From: Ashinkailepas kermadecensis | Lineage: Eukaryota; Arthropoda; Thecostraca; Neolepadidae | Assembly (NCBI GenBank): GCA_034440615.1 | Contig: JAOTOM010005148.1 | Location: 341,001-405,000, forward strand | Reading direction: 5' to 3' | Length of the DNA stretch: 64,000 nt | The notes under the pieces: generated by a model | Database searches by the model: none | What the model saw: the letters and a program-made list of their open reading frames with translations, nothing else | Told to the model about the DNA's origin: nothing | Position numbers and translations under genes: made by a program | In this document: in pieces, positions 1 to 13,005 of the stretch | How positions within the stretch are numbered: position 1 is the first letter of the stretch | How the letters are laid out: each line of letters begins with the position of its first letter

Positions 1-1126
1 TCGTTGACACCCTTATGACATTTAACTGCCATGTCTGCATTCAATTCCTGTTGTCGACATGCTATCTGGAGACCTGCTTGCAATATAATCTGCATCGCAA
101 CGCGGTGCTGTGGTCAGGCATCAGATCACGCCGCTCTGCGTCGCAGTGTTATCCGTGTTGTACTCCTGCAAACTGGTCCCGATTGGCCGCCGGCCGGGGC
201 GGCTCAGTGGTGGGCGAACGTCGATCTTTGTCTTCGCAGCTCACGCGATCGAGCGCCATGAAAGCGCACCGTGCAAGGCTAACCGCCCTGGAATGCCACG
301 CTGCTGGATGCGCTCTTCGAGAAATCGTCATATCGCGCCTTGAACTTGCCATGTACCACCAGCTTTTCGTGTGAATGCTTGGACTTCCGTTCAAGGCCGG
401 AGATATCTCACCAAGCTGGGGGAGGGATGTCCGGGTCCGAAGATTTACAAATTGAATAAGGAAAATGACAACTTGATATCAGCATCAGCAACAGTACATC
501 AAATCAGCGTGGGGTGGGGGTCTGTCCCCTATCTCTCCCCACTAGTGTAGTTTCCATAAATCTTTCGAAAATTTCAGGTGGTGCTTTTGCATGGCCTTGT
601 GGTTTCTAGGCGGTGATTTTCAGTACATCGCCATGGGCACTAATGTTGAATTTCTAAAAGTTAGGTCGTGTTCTGTTGACACTGCGAATCCACCCATGCC
701 CCCCCCCAATCCACCCGAGATCTCCAGCAATGCTTCTGCTTAGGGTAAAAAGTGGGCAGCGGAACCACAGCAACCAGAGGCGGTGTTCAAAGAAATTGTC
801 AGAAGTTGTTGGGAGGGCCAGCAATGCTACAACTGTTCATTTCAAAACGCATTGCAGTGGTTCGCCCATTCGGTACCACGTTCAAATCAGTAACTATTGA
901 AACAGCCCAATTTAACATTTGGGAAAGCCACTCGAAATGGTTGGAACACTGCACATGTGATATGATCGCTGAGGGCGATAATTCCCGTCACCTAAGTAAC
1001 AAAATTAAGCACATCCTTGTCCTCTTGTCGTAGTTTACAAGCAAATGAACTACCCATGAATGCATAGCGTACCTGAGCAACACCCAAGTCGTCCGGATAT
1101 TCATCCGATGCTCGAGTGGCTGTTAC
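1..1126. other. Unassigned non-coding sequence
   Basis: No gene, RNA gene or repeat recognised. Short overlapping ORFs on both strands between about 15 and 400 show no family motif and no consistent coding frame. A CpG-richer patch lies near 120-320. Confidence 0.5.
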
Positions 1127-1735
1127 TGGAGACACATTCAGCCACCCCACCAGTGACTGTGCTGATTAGTCGTCCCACTAGCACTCTGTGTGGCTGAAAC
1201 ACACTCAGCCACCTCGCCAGCGACTATGCTGACTAGTCGTCCCACTAGCACTCTGTGTGGCTGAAACACACTCAGCCACCTCGTCAGTGACTATGCTGAT
1301 TAGTCGTCCCACTAGCACTCTGTGTGGCTGAAACACACTCAGCCACCTCGCCAGCGACTATGCTGACTAGTCGTCCCACTAGCACTCTGTGCGGCTGAAA
1401 CACACTCAGTCACCTCGTCAGTGACTATGCTGATTGGTCGTCCCACTAGCACTCTGTGTGGCTGAAACACACTCAGCCACCCCACCAGTGACTATGCTGA
1501 TTAGTCGTCCCACTAGCACTGTGTGGCTGAAACACACTCAGCCACCCCGTCAGTGACTATGCTGATTGGTCGTCCCACTAGCACTCTGTGTGGCTGAAAC
1601 ACACTCAGTCACCTCGCCAGCGACTATGCTGACTAGTCGTCCCACTAGCACTCTGTGCGGCTGAAACACACTCAGCCACCTCGCCAGCGACTATGCTGAC
1701 TAGTCGTCCCACTAGCACTCTGTGCGGCTGGAATG
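1127..1735. repeat. 67-bp tandem array (about 9 copies), each unit with a hairpin
   Basis: The CTGAAACACACTCAG word recurs at 1194, 1261, 1328, 1395, 1462, 1527, 1594 and 1661, and a diverged copy starts at 1728. Spacing is 67 bp except for one 65-bp unit that lost two bases. Each unit contains GTGGCTGA, a 7-base spacer and TCAGCCAC, a perfect 8-bp inverted repeat (one arm diverges in units reading GTGCGGCTGA). A second short stem, CTAGT/ACTAG, lies in the same unit. Units differ by a few substitutions that tend to be shared by alternate copies (CTCGCCAGCGAC versus CTCGTCAGTGAC), suggesting amplification of blocks. The period is not a multiple of three and I see no coding role. Confidence 0.93.
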
Positions 1736-4700
1736 CCGCATAGAATAAACACGCATGTTTCGCTAAACATGTATTCACGAACACTAAGCCGCCTAGGATA
1801 GCCCAAACAAAAGTCGCAACACGTGCGGAGTGGTATCGCAGCAGGCATCACCGCCAACCTGCCCAAAGATGGCGAAGGGGGACGGGACGAGGGGGTACGA
1901 TCAGCCGCAGCGCAAAAGCCAATCTCTTCGCGGAATGAATGAATGTGGAGCGATGAGCCCCCATGGACCGTTAGCTCGTTCGGATGGCTACCTGATCCTT
2001 GTGCGGTCCTGCCACCACGGTCGGCTGGGCTCTATGACGGTCACGTGGTCAGTTGAATGGATGTTAACTCGGTGCATGTGTATGATTTGGCTACTCAATG
2101 CGGTATATGCAGCCACCTGCTATGTGATGTGTATGGGGCTATCGGATGCCCTTCACGAGAACGTCTCGCATCCCACGCAAAATAAATTACGGTGAAAATT
2201 AGATAAAACAAGCGGTAAACAAAGTCGTTGGCCGGGTTATTCCAATGATGTCAAACTATGCAACATCATTATGACCTATGATGCTAGAAAATAGAGAGGA
2301 TATTTAATATTGCCGATTGAGTGAACTGTTATTAGCTTTGCTTCGAAAGAAAGCTCCGACGGGAGGAACATAGGTGTATGAATACTCATGAAATAGTATG
2401 ACAGTATTTACATTTATAACGGAAAACTAGGTCAAGATAACAGCCACTTTTCTAGTGCCGTCGACAAACCGATGATGAACATGTATCCATTCCGAATTTA
2501 GTTCTGAGCTGAAAGCAACAAGAAGATTGTATCGTGGAAACTAATGTTTTCCACTCAGACCACCACTTTCTCCTCTGTCGGGTGGACGGTCAATAGCCAC
2601 GCTCTCGAATGGGGTGGGAGAGTGCTAATTTTATACCCTAAGATCTCGGCAGCCAACGCAACCAGAGGTACGCAATTAACAGGGTGGGTTGGTTTACAAG
2701 AGTGTCAGACCATCTGTGGTCTTGTGTGTCAAATTGCATTACTAGATCTTGACCTTGAAGGTCAAACGAGGTAAAATGCTCCACATTTAGCGATTTTCAG
2801 GTGTGGGTCGTCCATTCTTAGCTTCTTACGGGAAATATATTATAAATAGCGCTAATTTTACATAAACTTCAAACAAATATATAATTGTGCACATAGTTGA
2901 TAGCTCATTGATAGCTGACTTTCGGGTATATGCTCCCATATGTCCAACTGAGGTCGTCATACCATTACTGTCTGTATTCTTGTGCGGCAACATAGAACTT
3001 GTTTCACCTTCAAAACTGAAACTTGCTTGTTTCACTTCCAAGAAATGCATTCCACGATTACCATTACATGTGTATATTACCGCTACCAATACAGCGCCGG
3101 TGCTTCAGCGCGCCTCCTCGGTCATATCTCCATGTTTCTATCACTTCCACTAATAGAACGCGGGTGCTCCAACGCACCTCTCGGGTCATATCTCCATGAA
3201 CTAGCTTACTATCGATCTGATACTTTGCACACTGGCAAAAGATATTATAGCATTCCGGTGTTTGGCTGGATTATTTCAGTAGGGCAGCATGAGCAAATTG
3301 TGAGCAAAGTGCTTTGTGATGACTTGGCCTCATGACTTGACACCATGTCACCAACATTTCTTTTACGCCGTTATCTGGTTACCTGCGCATACAGCAGTAT
3401 ATGCAAATTAGGTGTACTTTGAGCACTCAACGTTTGGTAGTAGCGTACAAGTTGTCCCAAGAACGGAACTTTTCATAACCGAAGGCCTGACATTAGCTTG
3501 TCTTGTTCAGTAGCCGTTAATGAACTTGAGACCAAACCACCGTCAAAACATCCGCTACTGAATTCGGTACCGGAACTGCAATTTTATGCCCCGGCATATC
3601 TCGGTTTTTGGTTGCTTGAGAAAAGCTTCAAGGGCGTTCAATTCGACCTAATACCTGAGCGTGGGTGTGGAGATCAAATGCTACAATGCCAGGGCAAAAG
3701 GTAACATTCTTTGAACTCGTCACAATTACCATATTTACCCGAATTTTTGGTGAAAGGTTGAAGTTTTCCCGAAAGATTTCCAACATTTGGCTGGACCAAT
3801 AAAGCGTTACCCCGTTGATCTGAACGTTGATCTGATTACATAATACCCCAAACAATCCAAGCGCAACAGCATTCATCCCTAAGATCCCCGAACATACTTA
3901 ACACATCAATGATTTGTCCTTGTGACGTCACTTTTCCACGCTAAGTGTCTTGCACGCAGTGCTACAATATGTAATTCGAAGAAACTCAGTGGTACGGGAA
4001 CTGTCCCAAGCTGGGAAGGAGTGAGGCTGCTCCATCTGCCCCCCCCCCCCACACACACACACCCCAGCTTCCACACCCTTGGAGAAGTGTAGCAAGTTTG
4101 GAAGCCATTTTTGCCCTGAACGAAAACATGTTGTCGAACACATCGGGAACATACATGCAATAACGGGTGAAACGTCGCACTTGTTTCATCATGCCGTAAT
4201 TCCAGGCTTCGATGATCACACTCCCCAACTTGGCTATCGAATTAAATACAGTCATCATGTTGGTAGAGATGTCCTGGACGTATTTGGTACACCGATCCGT
4301 CGGTTTACTGGGTACTGACAATAACGGCTAGAACGTTTCTGGAATCTGAAGGCGTGTTTTTTTGTGTAATTATCTCAGAATCTGGTGGTCTGGCTAACCA
4401 CTTGTGTTGCTAAAGCACGACTAGAAACATGCAAGGTTAAGGATTTTCTAAGCATCTATGAGGCTCAGCTGACACTCGTTGAGCTGTGGCATTGTCAGAA
4501 CACGAGGCCTCTGATCCCCCGCCTCCGGGAAATGCCAGCTGAACTTGTGTGACGGACGCTGCGGTCTTCTTGGAAGCTCCAGTGTGCATGGAGATGTGCT
4601 TGTGTGTTTGTGTGTTGAGGTGCGGATGACACTTTGGTTGTCATTAGTTTTGAGTGATGTGCTCCGGAGTATCCATGGATTCTGTTTGCGTGCAAGAAGG

Positions 4701-7024
4701 TGGAAAATACGTTCAGGATGACCCTGTTGGGATGGAACTCGAGACGACGTCGTAATTTAATTATTCTTACCCTTGGAAAGTGATCTGTTCATGGTTTTTA
4801 TTACGTAGATGGTCGTCCTGTTCTTATTGCCCCTGGAAATCCCGGTGGATTCAGGCCGAATGTGTCATAGAAGGCTTATTATGAATTGCGCTTGAAATAC
4901 CGAGCAGGGATAGCAACAACTTGGCACAGATCGCGCCAGTTGGTCATTTGCACTGATGTTGAACGTCTCGTGTGCCTTTTTGATGCCACATAATAGTTAG
5001 CACGGTAGCCGCAAGTGCAGTTTGCTATTACATTTCGAGCTAGCACCGCCTTACGTGGTGGTAGCGGGTACGAAAGAGACAGCCAAACGGAAAATGCTGG
5101 GAGCAATGTGGTCGATTTACAAAATGTCTCCTTCTGTCTCTTATTTAACAATATTACTGAGGTGTAAATGCACTAGCCATTGGAAATGTCTCGATACGTA
5201 TTGTATTGCTCCATTTTAAAGTGACGTGTTTCGACTGGATTGGATATGTTTGGTGGCGTCATACACAATTAATATGCAGCAGTTGTCTTGCATCGAGTTG
5301 CCTCACATCCCACTGACGTTGGGAAAGGCCACTCGTTTGCAAGGTTGACTGCCAGAAGTCGTACCTTGCAGACTTTTCCATAATTTTTGCAATCGTTCCT
5401 TCCGTGTTCGCTCCTTTTTTAGGTAAGCAGTATCTGGCAGTATATGTGCATGTTGTTCAGTGTGCGATTCCTATCAGTAGGGGTGTGGACTTCCATAGCC
5501 TCCACGCACTAAACAATATTGGTGTGACATGTCAAACCAATATTGTCAAGCTAACTTGACCACAGTTTATGCCCGCTCGAAGTTCAGTAAAAGGTTTAGT
5601 ACGCACCCCACTCCCTCCCTCTCAACAGATTTCTCACGACAATCTCAAGCAAGAACGTCAACATATTCATGCTCAATTGTTTGCTTGTTTGTTTTAAAAG
5701 CCAACTTCATTTGCCACATCGAAGTGTTTTCTAGGTCTACGGCCAGGCCTATGGACATCATGAGATACTAGAACAGGAGTAAATGTATGTAATGTAGGTA
5801 AGTATGTGTATGAATTCTTGCCTGGGGCCACGAAAAGCAACGTTCCAAAACCAAAGTTCTTTTGAGTGTAGGATCGAGTGCCGGTTAGAAACGAGGTCGG
5901 AAGAATTCGTTCTTCACTTGTCCAATACCTACCTACATCATTCTGACTCAGCAATGTGGAATGTTTAAGGCATCATCTTACACGTCAGCAATGGGACAAA
6001 CAAAAAGCATTGAATACGCGGAAAGCAAACAAGCAAAGACTGCCTGCTGGCAAACAAGATTGAGATAGTGACCGAGTGCCCAGGACTTCCAATAAGAGAT
6101 CCCATCTTGGATATGGAGCTCAAAGGTTTAAATGTGGTGCTTGGCAACCACTGCGTACATGCAGAGCAGAATGCATGAATAGAGAAGATGGGGACGATTT
6201 TGAGGTGTCGTCCGTGCATCACAAGTCAAGAAAATGTGAAGCAGGAGAAGGAAGCAGGAGAGGGAAGCAACGCTGAGTAGGTGGAGGTGAAGCAAAGATG
6301 CTGTTCATTAAGGCCGCTTGAACTGTTCACCTTGTTCTGGTTCTGTTGCAAGGGATGCATTGTTTTAGTCGGCACCACCCATAGATGCGTCTGGGACACA
6401 ACTATGGCGTATTGCGTAATGCACACATACGGTTTGAATACAATATCTTTCTCATATTTGGAAGGCTAAAAGCAGCTGGTAAGAAAACATTAGCAGCCGG
6501 CAAGACAACGGTCATGTGACAAGTTTCTTTACTAATATTCTCGATTGACTTCTCAATATTAGCATGTGCAGGAATTGTCTTTCGCATGGGTTAAGCTTCA
6601 TTTTCAAAACTGGGGGGGGGGACAAGTTTTTAGAAAGATTGGAGTGGATTCAACGACGGATTTCCACAAGGATAAAGTCCCTAATTTGGTGCATTGACAT
6701 GAAACCTTTAGGCAGGGACTCAGCCAGGATTTTATTAGGGGCATGGGCAGGCCGAGCACCCAAAATCTCACTTCATGCAATGTAAGGCGAGCTTTTCGTC
6801 TTTTTGTACATATATTGGATTAACATACAAAATTGCATACGGGGTGCCGAGGTGCTTGGCAGCCAGAAACGCAACCGGAATTATATGGATAATGGTGGAG
6901 GGAGTATTTACTTCTGGGGCGACATGCTCAATGCCCTCCCCCCCCCCGAAAAAAGCACCATGGGCATACCAACGTTTGAACCAGAGTAGGCAGGTTTTAA
7001 GCAATATCTGAAAAGGAGGGCACA
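1736..7024. other. Unassigned sequence with minor repeats
   Basis: No gene recognised. Minor structure: a roughly 60-bp imperfect duplication at 3098-3200 (GGTCATATCTCCATG occurs at about 3120 and 3183), a C-run plus (CA)n at 4041-4063, and a G-run at 6612-6620 of the kind found near transposon ends elsewhere in the window. The longest ORFs here are about 120 codons and show no recognisable domain. Confidence 0.45.
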
Positions 7025-7262
7025 TTATTTGTCGTTCTGACAGCTCAGTTGGTTAGAGCGCTGGCCTGTATTGGTCTCTTATGTCCTGGCAAGGCAGTGT
7101 TCAAGTCATTTCACTTGCTCGCATTTAGCCCCCGGCTGGAGGGTCATTTGGAGCTGGTCTGGTAAGGGCGGGGAGTGGCTACCGGGGTGGCCGTGTCGGT
7201 GCACTGACGGCACGTCAATGCTCTCTGTCAAAATTATGCGTTGAACTGTAATTCACGGATCG
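7025..7262 (+). mobile_element. tRNA-derived SINE (tRNA-like head plus unrelated tail)
   Basis: The head resembles a tRNA gene: an A-box-like CAGCTCAGTTGGTTAGAGCG begins at 7041 and a B-box-like GTTCAAGTC lies at 7099-7107, near the usual spacing. The sequence between them does not make a proper anticodon arm, and about 150 bp of non-tRNA sequence follows. That is the layout of a SINE rather than a functional tRNA. The tail differs from those of the SINEs at 25.3, 40.8 and 47.7 kb, so this is probably a separate family. Boundaries are estimated and I see no clear target-site duplication. Confidence 0.5.
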
Positions 7263-8109
7263 GGTGTCAGGGTCAGGGTTGACTCAACAAGCTCTGCTTA
7301 GCAATAGAACCCTGGTGGATAAAGTCACCCTAGCAAGTATTAGGACGAAATTTAGTTACAAAAAGGAAATTGCCATAAGTAAAATGATGAAGGCTGTTGC
7401 AACTGACTTACTAAACTTCAAATTAGTTTTTCTTCTCAACAATTTCGACCCCGGGGTCATATTTTCCGAAGAGGCTGAAATGCTGAGCACCCCAAGTCTT
7501 AGCTATAGTGAGGTCTCAAGACTTAGTCATTGGTACATTAGGGCGTCGAATGATTGCTGGGGCGCTGGGGCTGCTGTTGGCGACTATGGGTTGTTGTGCC
7601 TGTGCGCTCAAACTGTTGCTGAGCTCCTGGATCAATGTTGGGCGTTTCATGTCGTTGTAGGCCTGCCATCCTGCTGTTGAGGCCTGTGAGCGGGAGAGGA
7701 TCTGCGCTGCTGTTGGCCTCTATTGGGATGCTGTTGGGCGTTAAAGTCGTTGCTGTTGGGCCAATACATTGCTGTTGAGCCAATGTCTTGGGATCGCAAG
7801 ACATTGCTGGTCTCCGACCACGGTGTCCCAGACAGAGTGCAGTATATATCTTGACATAGTACCAGTATATTGGAACATCCTGTTTGCCCTACCCCAGGAA
7901 AGTTCTGTTGAGTGGATATTCCACTCTCGCGCTTCCCTACTTAGCTATGGATGAGAATAAACTAGCATTGGGAGGAAATAATTGTGCATTGGATATCAAA
8001 GGGGCTATGTGCCCTTCCGTAAATATACGAAAATGATACCCGTTCTTGTATATCCAGAATGAGTTCTTGAAGCCGTCACAGAAACTTTTGTATGCCACCA
8101 ACCGGTCCT
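7263..8109. other. Unassigned; GCTGTTG-rich degenerate repeat inside
   Basis: No gene recognised. From about 7550 to 7790 the words GCTGTTG and GTTGGGC recur irregularly, suggesting an eroded minisatellite. A 138-codon ORF at 7264-7680 has no recognisable domain and runs into this repeat. Confidence 0.45.
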
Positions 8110-8880
8110 ATTTCTATTCCTAGAGGGCCCTCGAATTCTCCAAATTCCCAGAAGTTCTGCAACTCTCAGGATCCCTCAACCTTCAGCGGTACTCAATCTT
8201 CCAGGAACCCTCCAACCTCTGCAAGTGCGAGTGGACTACTAGCGGCACCATACAGCTAAACGTGGCCGCCCAACTTTAAGAAGCACCCCAGTTTCATGGA
8301 ATCCATCTACCTCAAATGGCTGAAGTCCCTCTAGCTTGAAGAGGTAGCTGCAACCACAAAGGAGCCTTCCAGGTTTCTCAAGTGCTCTTCTAGCTTGAAG
8401 GAATCCACTCCAGCTACCATGAACCACTCCTGTTCCCAGCTGTTCTTCTAACTCTCGGAACTCCTACAGCTCTCAGGGACTCTTAAAATTATCCAAATTC
8501 CGAGCGGCTCTCCATCTCCAAGGGTCTCCCCTTTAGCTGTCTGGGGATCCTCGAAAGCCCAGAGGTCCCTTAAATTTCTAAATACCCAGGACTCTCTATT
8601 TCTCAGGGCTCCCGAACTCCAAACACTCTTCTTTCCAAGGGCCATACAACGCCTGCAGAGATCGTCGAGCTCCATGGTGCCATAGGAGGGCCCCTCCAGT
8701 TTCAAGGGTTCCTCCTGCTTCAAGAGCCTCTCCAGCGTCAATTCACGCTGTCCTACCAGCCTCAGGAGCCCCTCCAGTGTAAATGGGCCTCTCCAGCAGC
8801 ATCAAATGGTCGTTCCAGTTCCAAGGACCACTCCAGGTTCAAGCAACCTCTCCAATTAATAGGGACTCCTCCTGTTCCAT
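8110..8880. repeat. Degenerate minisatellite, about 28-31 bp period
   Basis: The stretch is built from diverged units with the core CTCCAG(N)TTCAAG or CTCTCAGG followed by (G)GANCCCTC, for example near 8170, 8420, 8530, 8690, 8760 and 8830. Units vary in length, so the array is old. Open frames through it follow the repeat and do not indicate a protein. Confidence 0.6.
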
Positions 8881-10129
8881 ACTGAGCCTAAAATAACTCC
8901 CGAGACCCCTTGAGCTGAAAAGAGACCCTTTCCGCGTGGTGCATATTTTTTTTTAACCTGGCATAATAATTTGTTTCTTAAGCTCCCCCTTGGCTGGGCC
9001 TTTGCCTTTGGACATTGACTTGAGAGAGTGGCATAAAACGCCTTGGACCCCATCAATATTGTTTGCAAAGCTCCACATCTACCAATATTGCTTCACAATG
9101 TAAGTCGAAACATCTCAAGTTCACTTACACTGATTACACAAAATATATGGTAACACAGATTACACATGGAAATGCCAAGCTGATGCACCAATCCTGCTCG
9201 CATCCAAGCAGGAAACAGTGATCAAAACTGGCGGGTGACATACCGACCATCGTGCTTGTATCAAACGCTCCGTAATCGTGCTTGCAAACGTATGCGATTC
9301 GGGGTCCTATTCAACGTGCAGGAGGCACAGCCTGTGAAGCAGGAATTGTATTATTGGCTTGTAAATCATACGAAATGCATTATAAATGGCATGTCCAGCC
9401 AACTTCCTTAAATAACGAAGAAACAGAATGAAAAAGAACGTTTTTTTAACTACAAGTATGACAAAATAAGAGACATTCCAAGCTTTTCCTCAAACATAAC
9501 TGGGAGAGCAAGTTCCAAAACTGGAGGGGGACCAATTAGGTCTTTCCTAAACTGGAGGGACATGTCCCCCTCCCCAGAACCGGCTAGCGTTACACCCATG
9601 GTCTTTCGGCGCCCATATCATGGTTGTTGTGGCCAAGCGTCATAACAATACATATCGTAAGAAAACACGACGTCGGCGCGGGAATCTAAAAGTAGTAGTT
9701 AAGGCATGAAAAGTGGGCTAAACACTGAGTGCGGGTAAAGGCTGATCACAGGAAATCGTGCAACACTACGGCAGTGCTCGCGGTGCAACATTGTTGCAGT
9801 GCAATCCGCCATCGTTGCCCGAAGACGGGTCAGATTTCGCACTGTCGTCATTAACCTAATTGGATTTGGTCATGCGTTCGCGGACATATGCTTTGACAAT
9901 CTACTACACGCTTGTGCCTATTGATGCAAATGGTCAATTGAGGCGTGTGAAAAACAACGGATAAAGCATTAGTACATCACATAAACGTGGGGAATACCAC
10001 AGCACCTAGGGGCGCAGGTGCCGAAATCCAGTGCGCAGGCTCACTCCATGTCAGTAAGACATATGTCCCAATATCCAAGTCTATATTTGCACCACTAGCA
10101 CTGTCATGCTCGCAGGATGTAGTACTGCT
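8881..10129. other. Unassigned; possible transposon terminus near 9500-9602
   Basis: No gene recognised. At about 9510-9602 the words AAACTGGAGGG and GGGGGAC recur and the segment ends ACACCCATGG. This resembles the G-rich ends of small DNA transposons seen elsewhere in the window, but no second inverted end could be found by eye. The rest is AT-rich filler. Confidence 0.35.
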
Positions 10130-10600
10130 GGCATGGCAGCTGTGACACCAAATTTTGTATCCACGCGCCGAACGTCGCACCCTGTACCGGCGCCGTGTGT
10201 ACGTGACGTTCCATCACCGTGCCGTGCCGTACGATTTATGAGACGTGTCCACACTTCGAGCCGACCGCAGGCGAAGGACAATGGCTGGGCGAATCTCGGC
10301 GACCCATTCGGAAAAGAGAAAGCTGGAGCCGTGTTCGCGGAACTGGACCCAGGCTGCAACACTTCCACTCGGGTTACGAGGAATACGAGCCCTCGGCCGC
10401 CGCATCAAAGTAGTCTGACCGTGAACGCCGGCGTCGTCGCCTGAAGTGACCGCCGCACTGTTGAACAACAAAGGAGCGATTTCCAACGAACGCCGAGGGT
10501 TCACCAGACTTGGCCGAGGTTCCCGACAGGTCATTATCGACGAAGCATACCTGCGCGACCGCAACTCGGCTCAGAGTTGTCGACCTCTCATGCAGTTCGT
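10130..10600. other. CpG-rich block
   Basis: CpG dinucleotides are much denser than in the flanks. The word GCCGTACGATTTATGA at 10226-10241 recurs with one change at 59371-59386 in another CpG-rich block. ORFs overlap in all frames, as GC-rich sequence produces by chance, and none shows a recognisable domain. Confidence 0.45.
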
Positions 10601-11130
10601 GGTTTTCAGTATTCCGCATCTTCGTGGTCTTTTAATTTGGGGCTGTCGAAAGTTGATTGTGCCTACAGCCACCACACCTACATCACCAGCTCTGGGTTGG
10701 TGAAGTGGGTGTGCCTTGAGGCCTGTCCAGGAGGATGTACCCTCAGGTCTGGTTGGGCCGGTGGGCCTTTGGAGCTGATTACACAGTGGACCTCCAGATG
10801 AACGTGGTGACCCGCCCGCACGGTTGGTCGTCCACTAGATCTGTGGAGGCAAGCGCGCCTCAAGCGCGTCAGATCTCGATGCATGGGATGAGGATAATGC
10901 GGCGTGTGTCTGTACAAAGTGGCTGACATTTAGCCCCCTGCACTCCGTGACGGAAGGAGAGGGGGGGGGGGCAGGTTGCGTTAGGGAGCGGACGAAGGTG
11001 CGGCTCGGGGCGGGCCGCAAGAACGCTGCAGCGTGCGCTGGATGACGCCGATGCGGCCGACTCCGGGCGGTCCAGCCGGCCGGAAACGGCGGAAACAGCG
11101 GCCAATTGTGCTCCTGTTCGTGACGCGGCC
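10601..11130. other. Unassigned, GC-richer toward the right
   Basis: No gene recognised. A G-run lies at 10961-10970 and CpG density rises from about 10980 into the 18-bp array that follows. Confidence 0.4.
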
Positions 11131-11572
11131 GCTGATTACATCCAGAGGTGGCGGCACATCCAGAGGTGGCGGCACATCCTGAGGTGGCAGCACATCCAAA
11201 TGTGGCGTCACATCCAGAGGTGGTGGCACATCCAAATGTGGCGGCACATCCAGCGGTGGCGGCACAACCAAATGTGGCGTGACATCCAGAGGTGGTGGCA
11301 CATCCAGAGGTGGCGGCACATCCAGAAGTGGCGGCATACCCAGAGGTGGCGACATATCCTGATGTGGCGACGTAATCAGATGTGGCGGCACATCCGGAGG
11401 TGGCGCCACATCCAGAGGTGGCGGCACATCCAGAGATGGCTGCACATCCAGAGGTGACGGCACATCCAGAGGTGGCGGCATCTCCAGAGGTGGCGGTACA
11501 TCCAGAGGTGGCGGCACATCCTGAGGTGGCGGCACATCCTGAGGTGCCGTCACATCCAAATGTGACGGCACA
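11131..11572. repeat. 18-bp minisatellite (about 24 copies)
   Basis: The unit is CACATCCAGAGGTGGCGG with common variants CACATCCAAATGTGGCGT and CACATCCTGAGGTGGCGG. Because 18 is a multiple of three, several frames stay open on both strands; the minus-strand reading gives a DVPPPL hexapeptide repeat over much of a 220-codon ORF. The flanks on both sides lack any domain, so this is best read as a non-coding minisatellite. Confidence 0.93.
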
Positions 11573-12693
11573 TGGACTTGCTGTGCCGTCGTGCAGCGAC
11601 CCTTCTTCGTATTTGCCGGGTGGCGTGAGTGGCGGCGCTGCATGCCGTGTACATGACGGGAATTGAGGCGTTTAGGATTAGGGGCGCGGCGGCCTCGCTG
11701 GCACCTCCCCGCCCAGACGGGCGCATTGCACGTGATTTCAGGGGCGACGGGCCGTGATAATCAGTGGGCAATGCTAAGGATGTCTCCGCACCGGAGCAGC
11801 ACGCACGTCTCACGTCAGTGGCTTGGCTGGGTTTGTCGCCGTGCAGGTGTGCCTGCACTCAACGCTATCGGCTTGGTATAAACGTGACCGAGTGACGTGC
11901 ATTAGCTTCCCGCTCTTGTTTGATCGCTCGTGGAATCCTGGTTGGCATTCCGTCGCTGGGAGTGACATTTCAACTAGACTGAAAGGTCACGACATGAAAC
12001 GTGGGAGTCCGATGTGGACGTCAGCAGATAAGCAATCGACAATTGACATTGTCTGATTATTTCAGGCGGCAGCTACTGCGTCAGCTTTGCGCCGCTGTGA
12101 TAGCCCACGCACGGCATACGCCCCCGTCCCGTGAAACAAGAGCCTTGTGTCATAGAGGCGTCGCTCTGTGAACATATCCACACGGGTCCACGTGCAAATA
12201 GTCGCCGGTGAAAGGATAATGAACCGGATCGACGTGTGCCGCTCACGCACCGTCCAGTAACCGGCCCACATCCGCCGATGCTGTTCAGCACGTTCACCAC
12301 GCCGTTCATTTCCTCGTGACCGTGGTCTCCACCGTGTACCGCCGCCGCTCAGCATCCAATGAGCTGTGATCGCCCGTATTTTGAGCACAGGGACCGCGGC
12401 GTCCGCCTGTCAACACAAAGGACGATGTCGCATCCCGGGGGAGGATTGGGTCAAGGCCCGCGCCGGCGTCGCGATGACGCTGGTGTGACAAACAGTGGCG
12501 CGGTGTGCTGGTTTGGCCGCGCCGCATGCGCGCCGGCCGCAGGGCTGAAGAGCCGGCCGCGAGGTCCCCGCCCTCCGCCACCCGGCCGGAGCCCCGCGCC
12601 GTTTTCCTGCGGCCGCTGGGTACTGAGGCCGATGACAGCCTGTGAGCGGTAATCGGGCTCACATGCCACGAGTTGGCCGCCACACTGCGAGAC
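11573..12693. other. Unassigned with CpG-rich part (about 12300-12660)
   Basis: No gene recognised. From about 12300 the sequence is CpG-dense with GGCCGC and GCCGGCC words. The roughly 200-codon minus-strand ORFs here continue directly into the 19-bp array at 12694 and are explained by it and by high GC content. Confidence 0.4.
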
Positions 12694-12925
12694 GGGCGGT
12701 ACACCGCGACATGGGCGGTACACTGCGACATTGGCGGTACACCGCGACATGGGCGGTACACCGCGACATGGGCGGTACACCGCGACATGGGCGGTACACC
12801 GCGACATAGGCGGTACACCACGGCACTGGTGGTACACCACGACATAGGCGGTACACCACGACATAGGCGGTACACCACGGCACTGGTGGTACACCACGAC
12901 ATAGGCGGTACACCACGACATGGGC
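12694..12925. repeat. 19-bp minisatellite (about 12 copies)
   Basis: The unit is GACATGGGCGGTACACCGC, changing to GACATAGGCGGTACACCAC and GGCACTGGTGGTACACCAC in the second half. A higher-order alternation of the last two forms is visible at 12819-12905. Since 19 is not a multiple of three, translations repeat every 19 residues in each frame, which explains the overlapping minus-strand ORFs of 90 to 215 codons. Confidence 0.93.
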
Positions 12926-12930
12926 GATCA

Positions 12931-13005
12931 TTCGTCGTCAGAAGTTGTATCATTCGTCAGAAGTTGTCAGAAGTCACTTCGTCAGAAGTTGTATCATTTT
13001 GTCGC
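12931..13005. repeat. Short repeats of CGTCAGAAGTTGTATCATT
   Basis: CGTCAGAAGTTG occurs three times within about 70 bases (one copy followed by TCAGAAG), directly after the 19-bp array. It looks like slippage or local duplication. Confidence 0.7.

Noticed and set aside
1127..1735. CRISPR-like array, because of regular repeats with hairpins
   Set aside because: There are no unique spacers between repeats; the whole 67-bp unit repeats, no cas-like genes exist and the context is eukaryotic.
10981..11643. 220-codon Pro-rich minus-strand ORF (DVPPPL repeats) as a structural protein
   Set aside because: Explained by the 18-bp minisatellite, with no coding signal outside the array.
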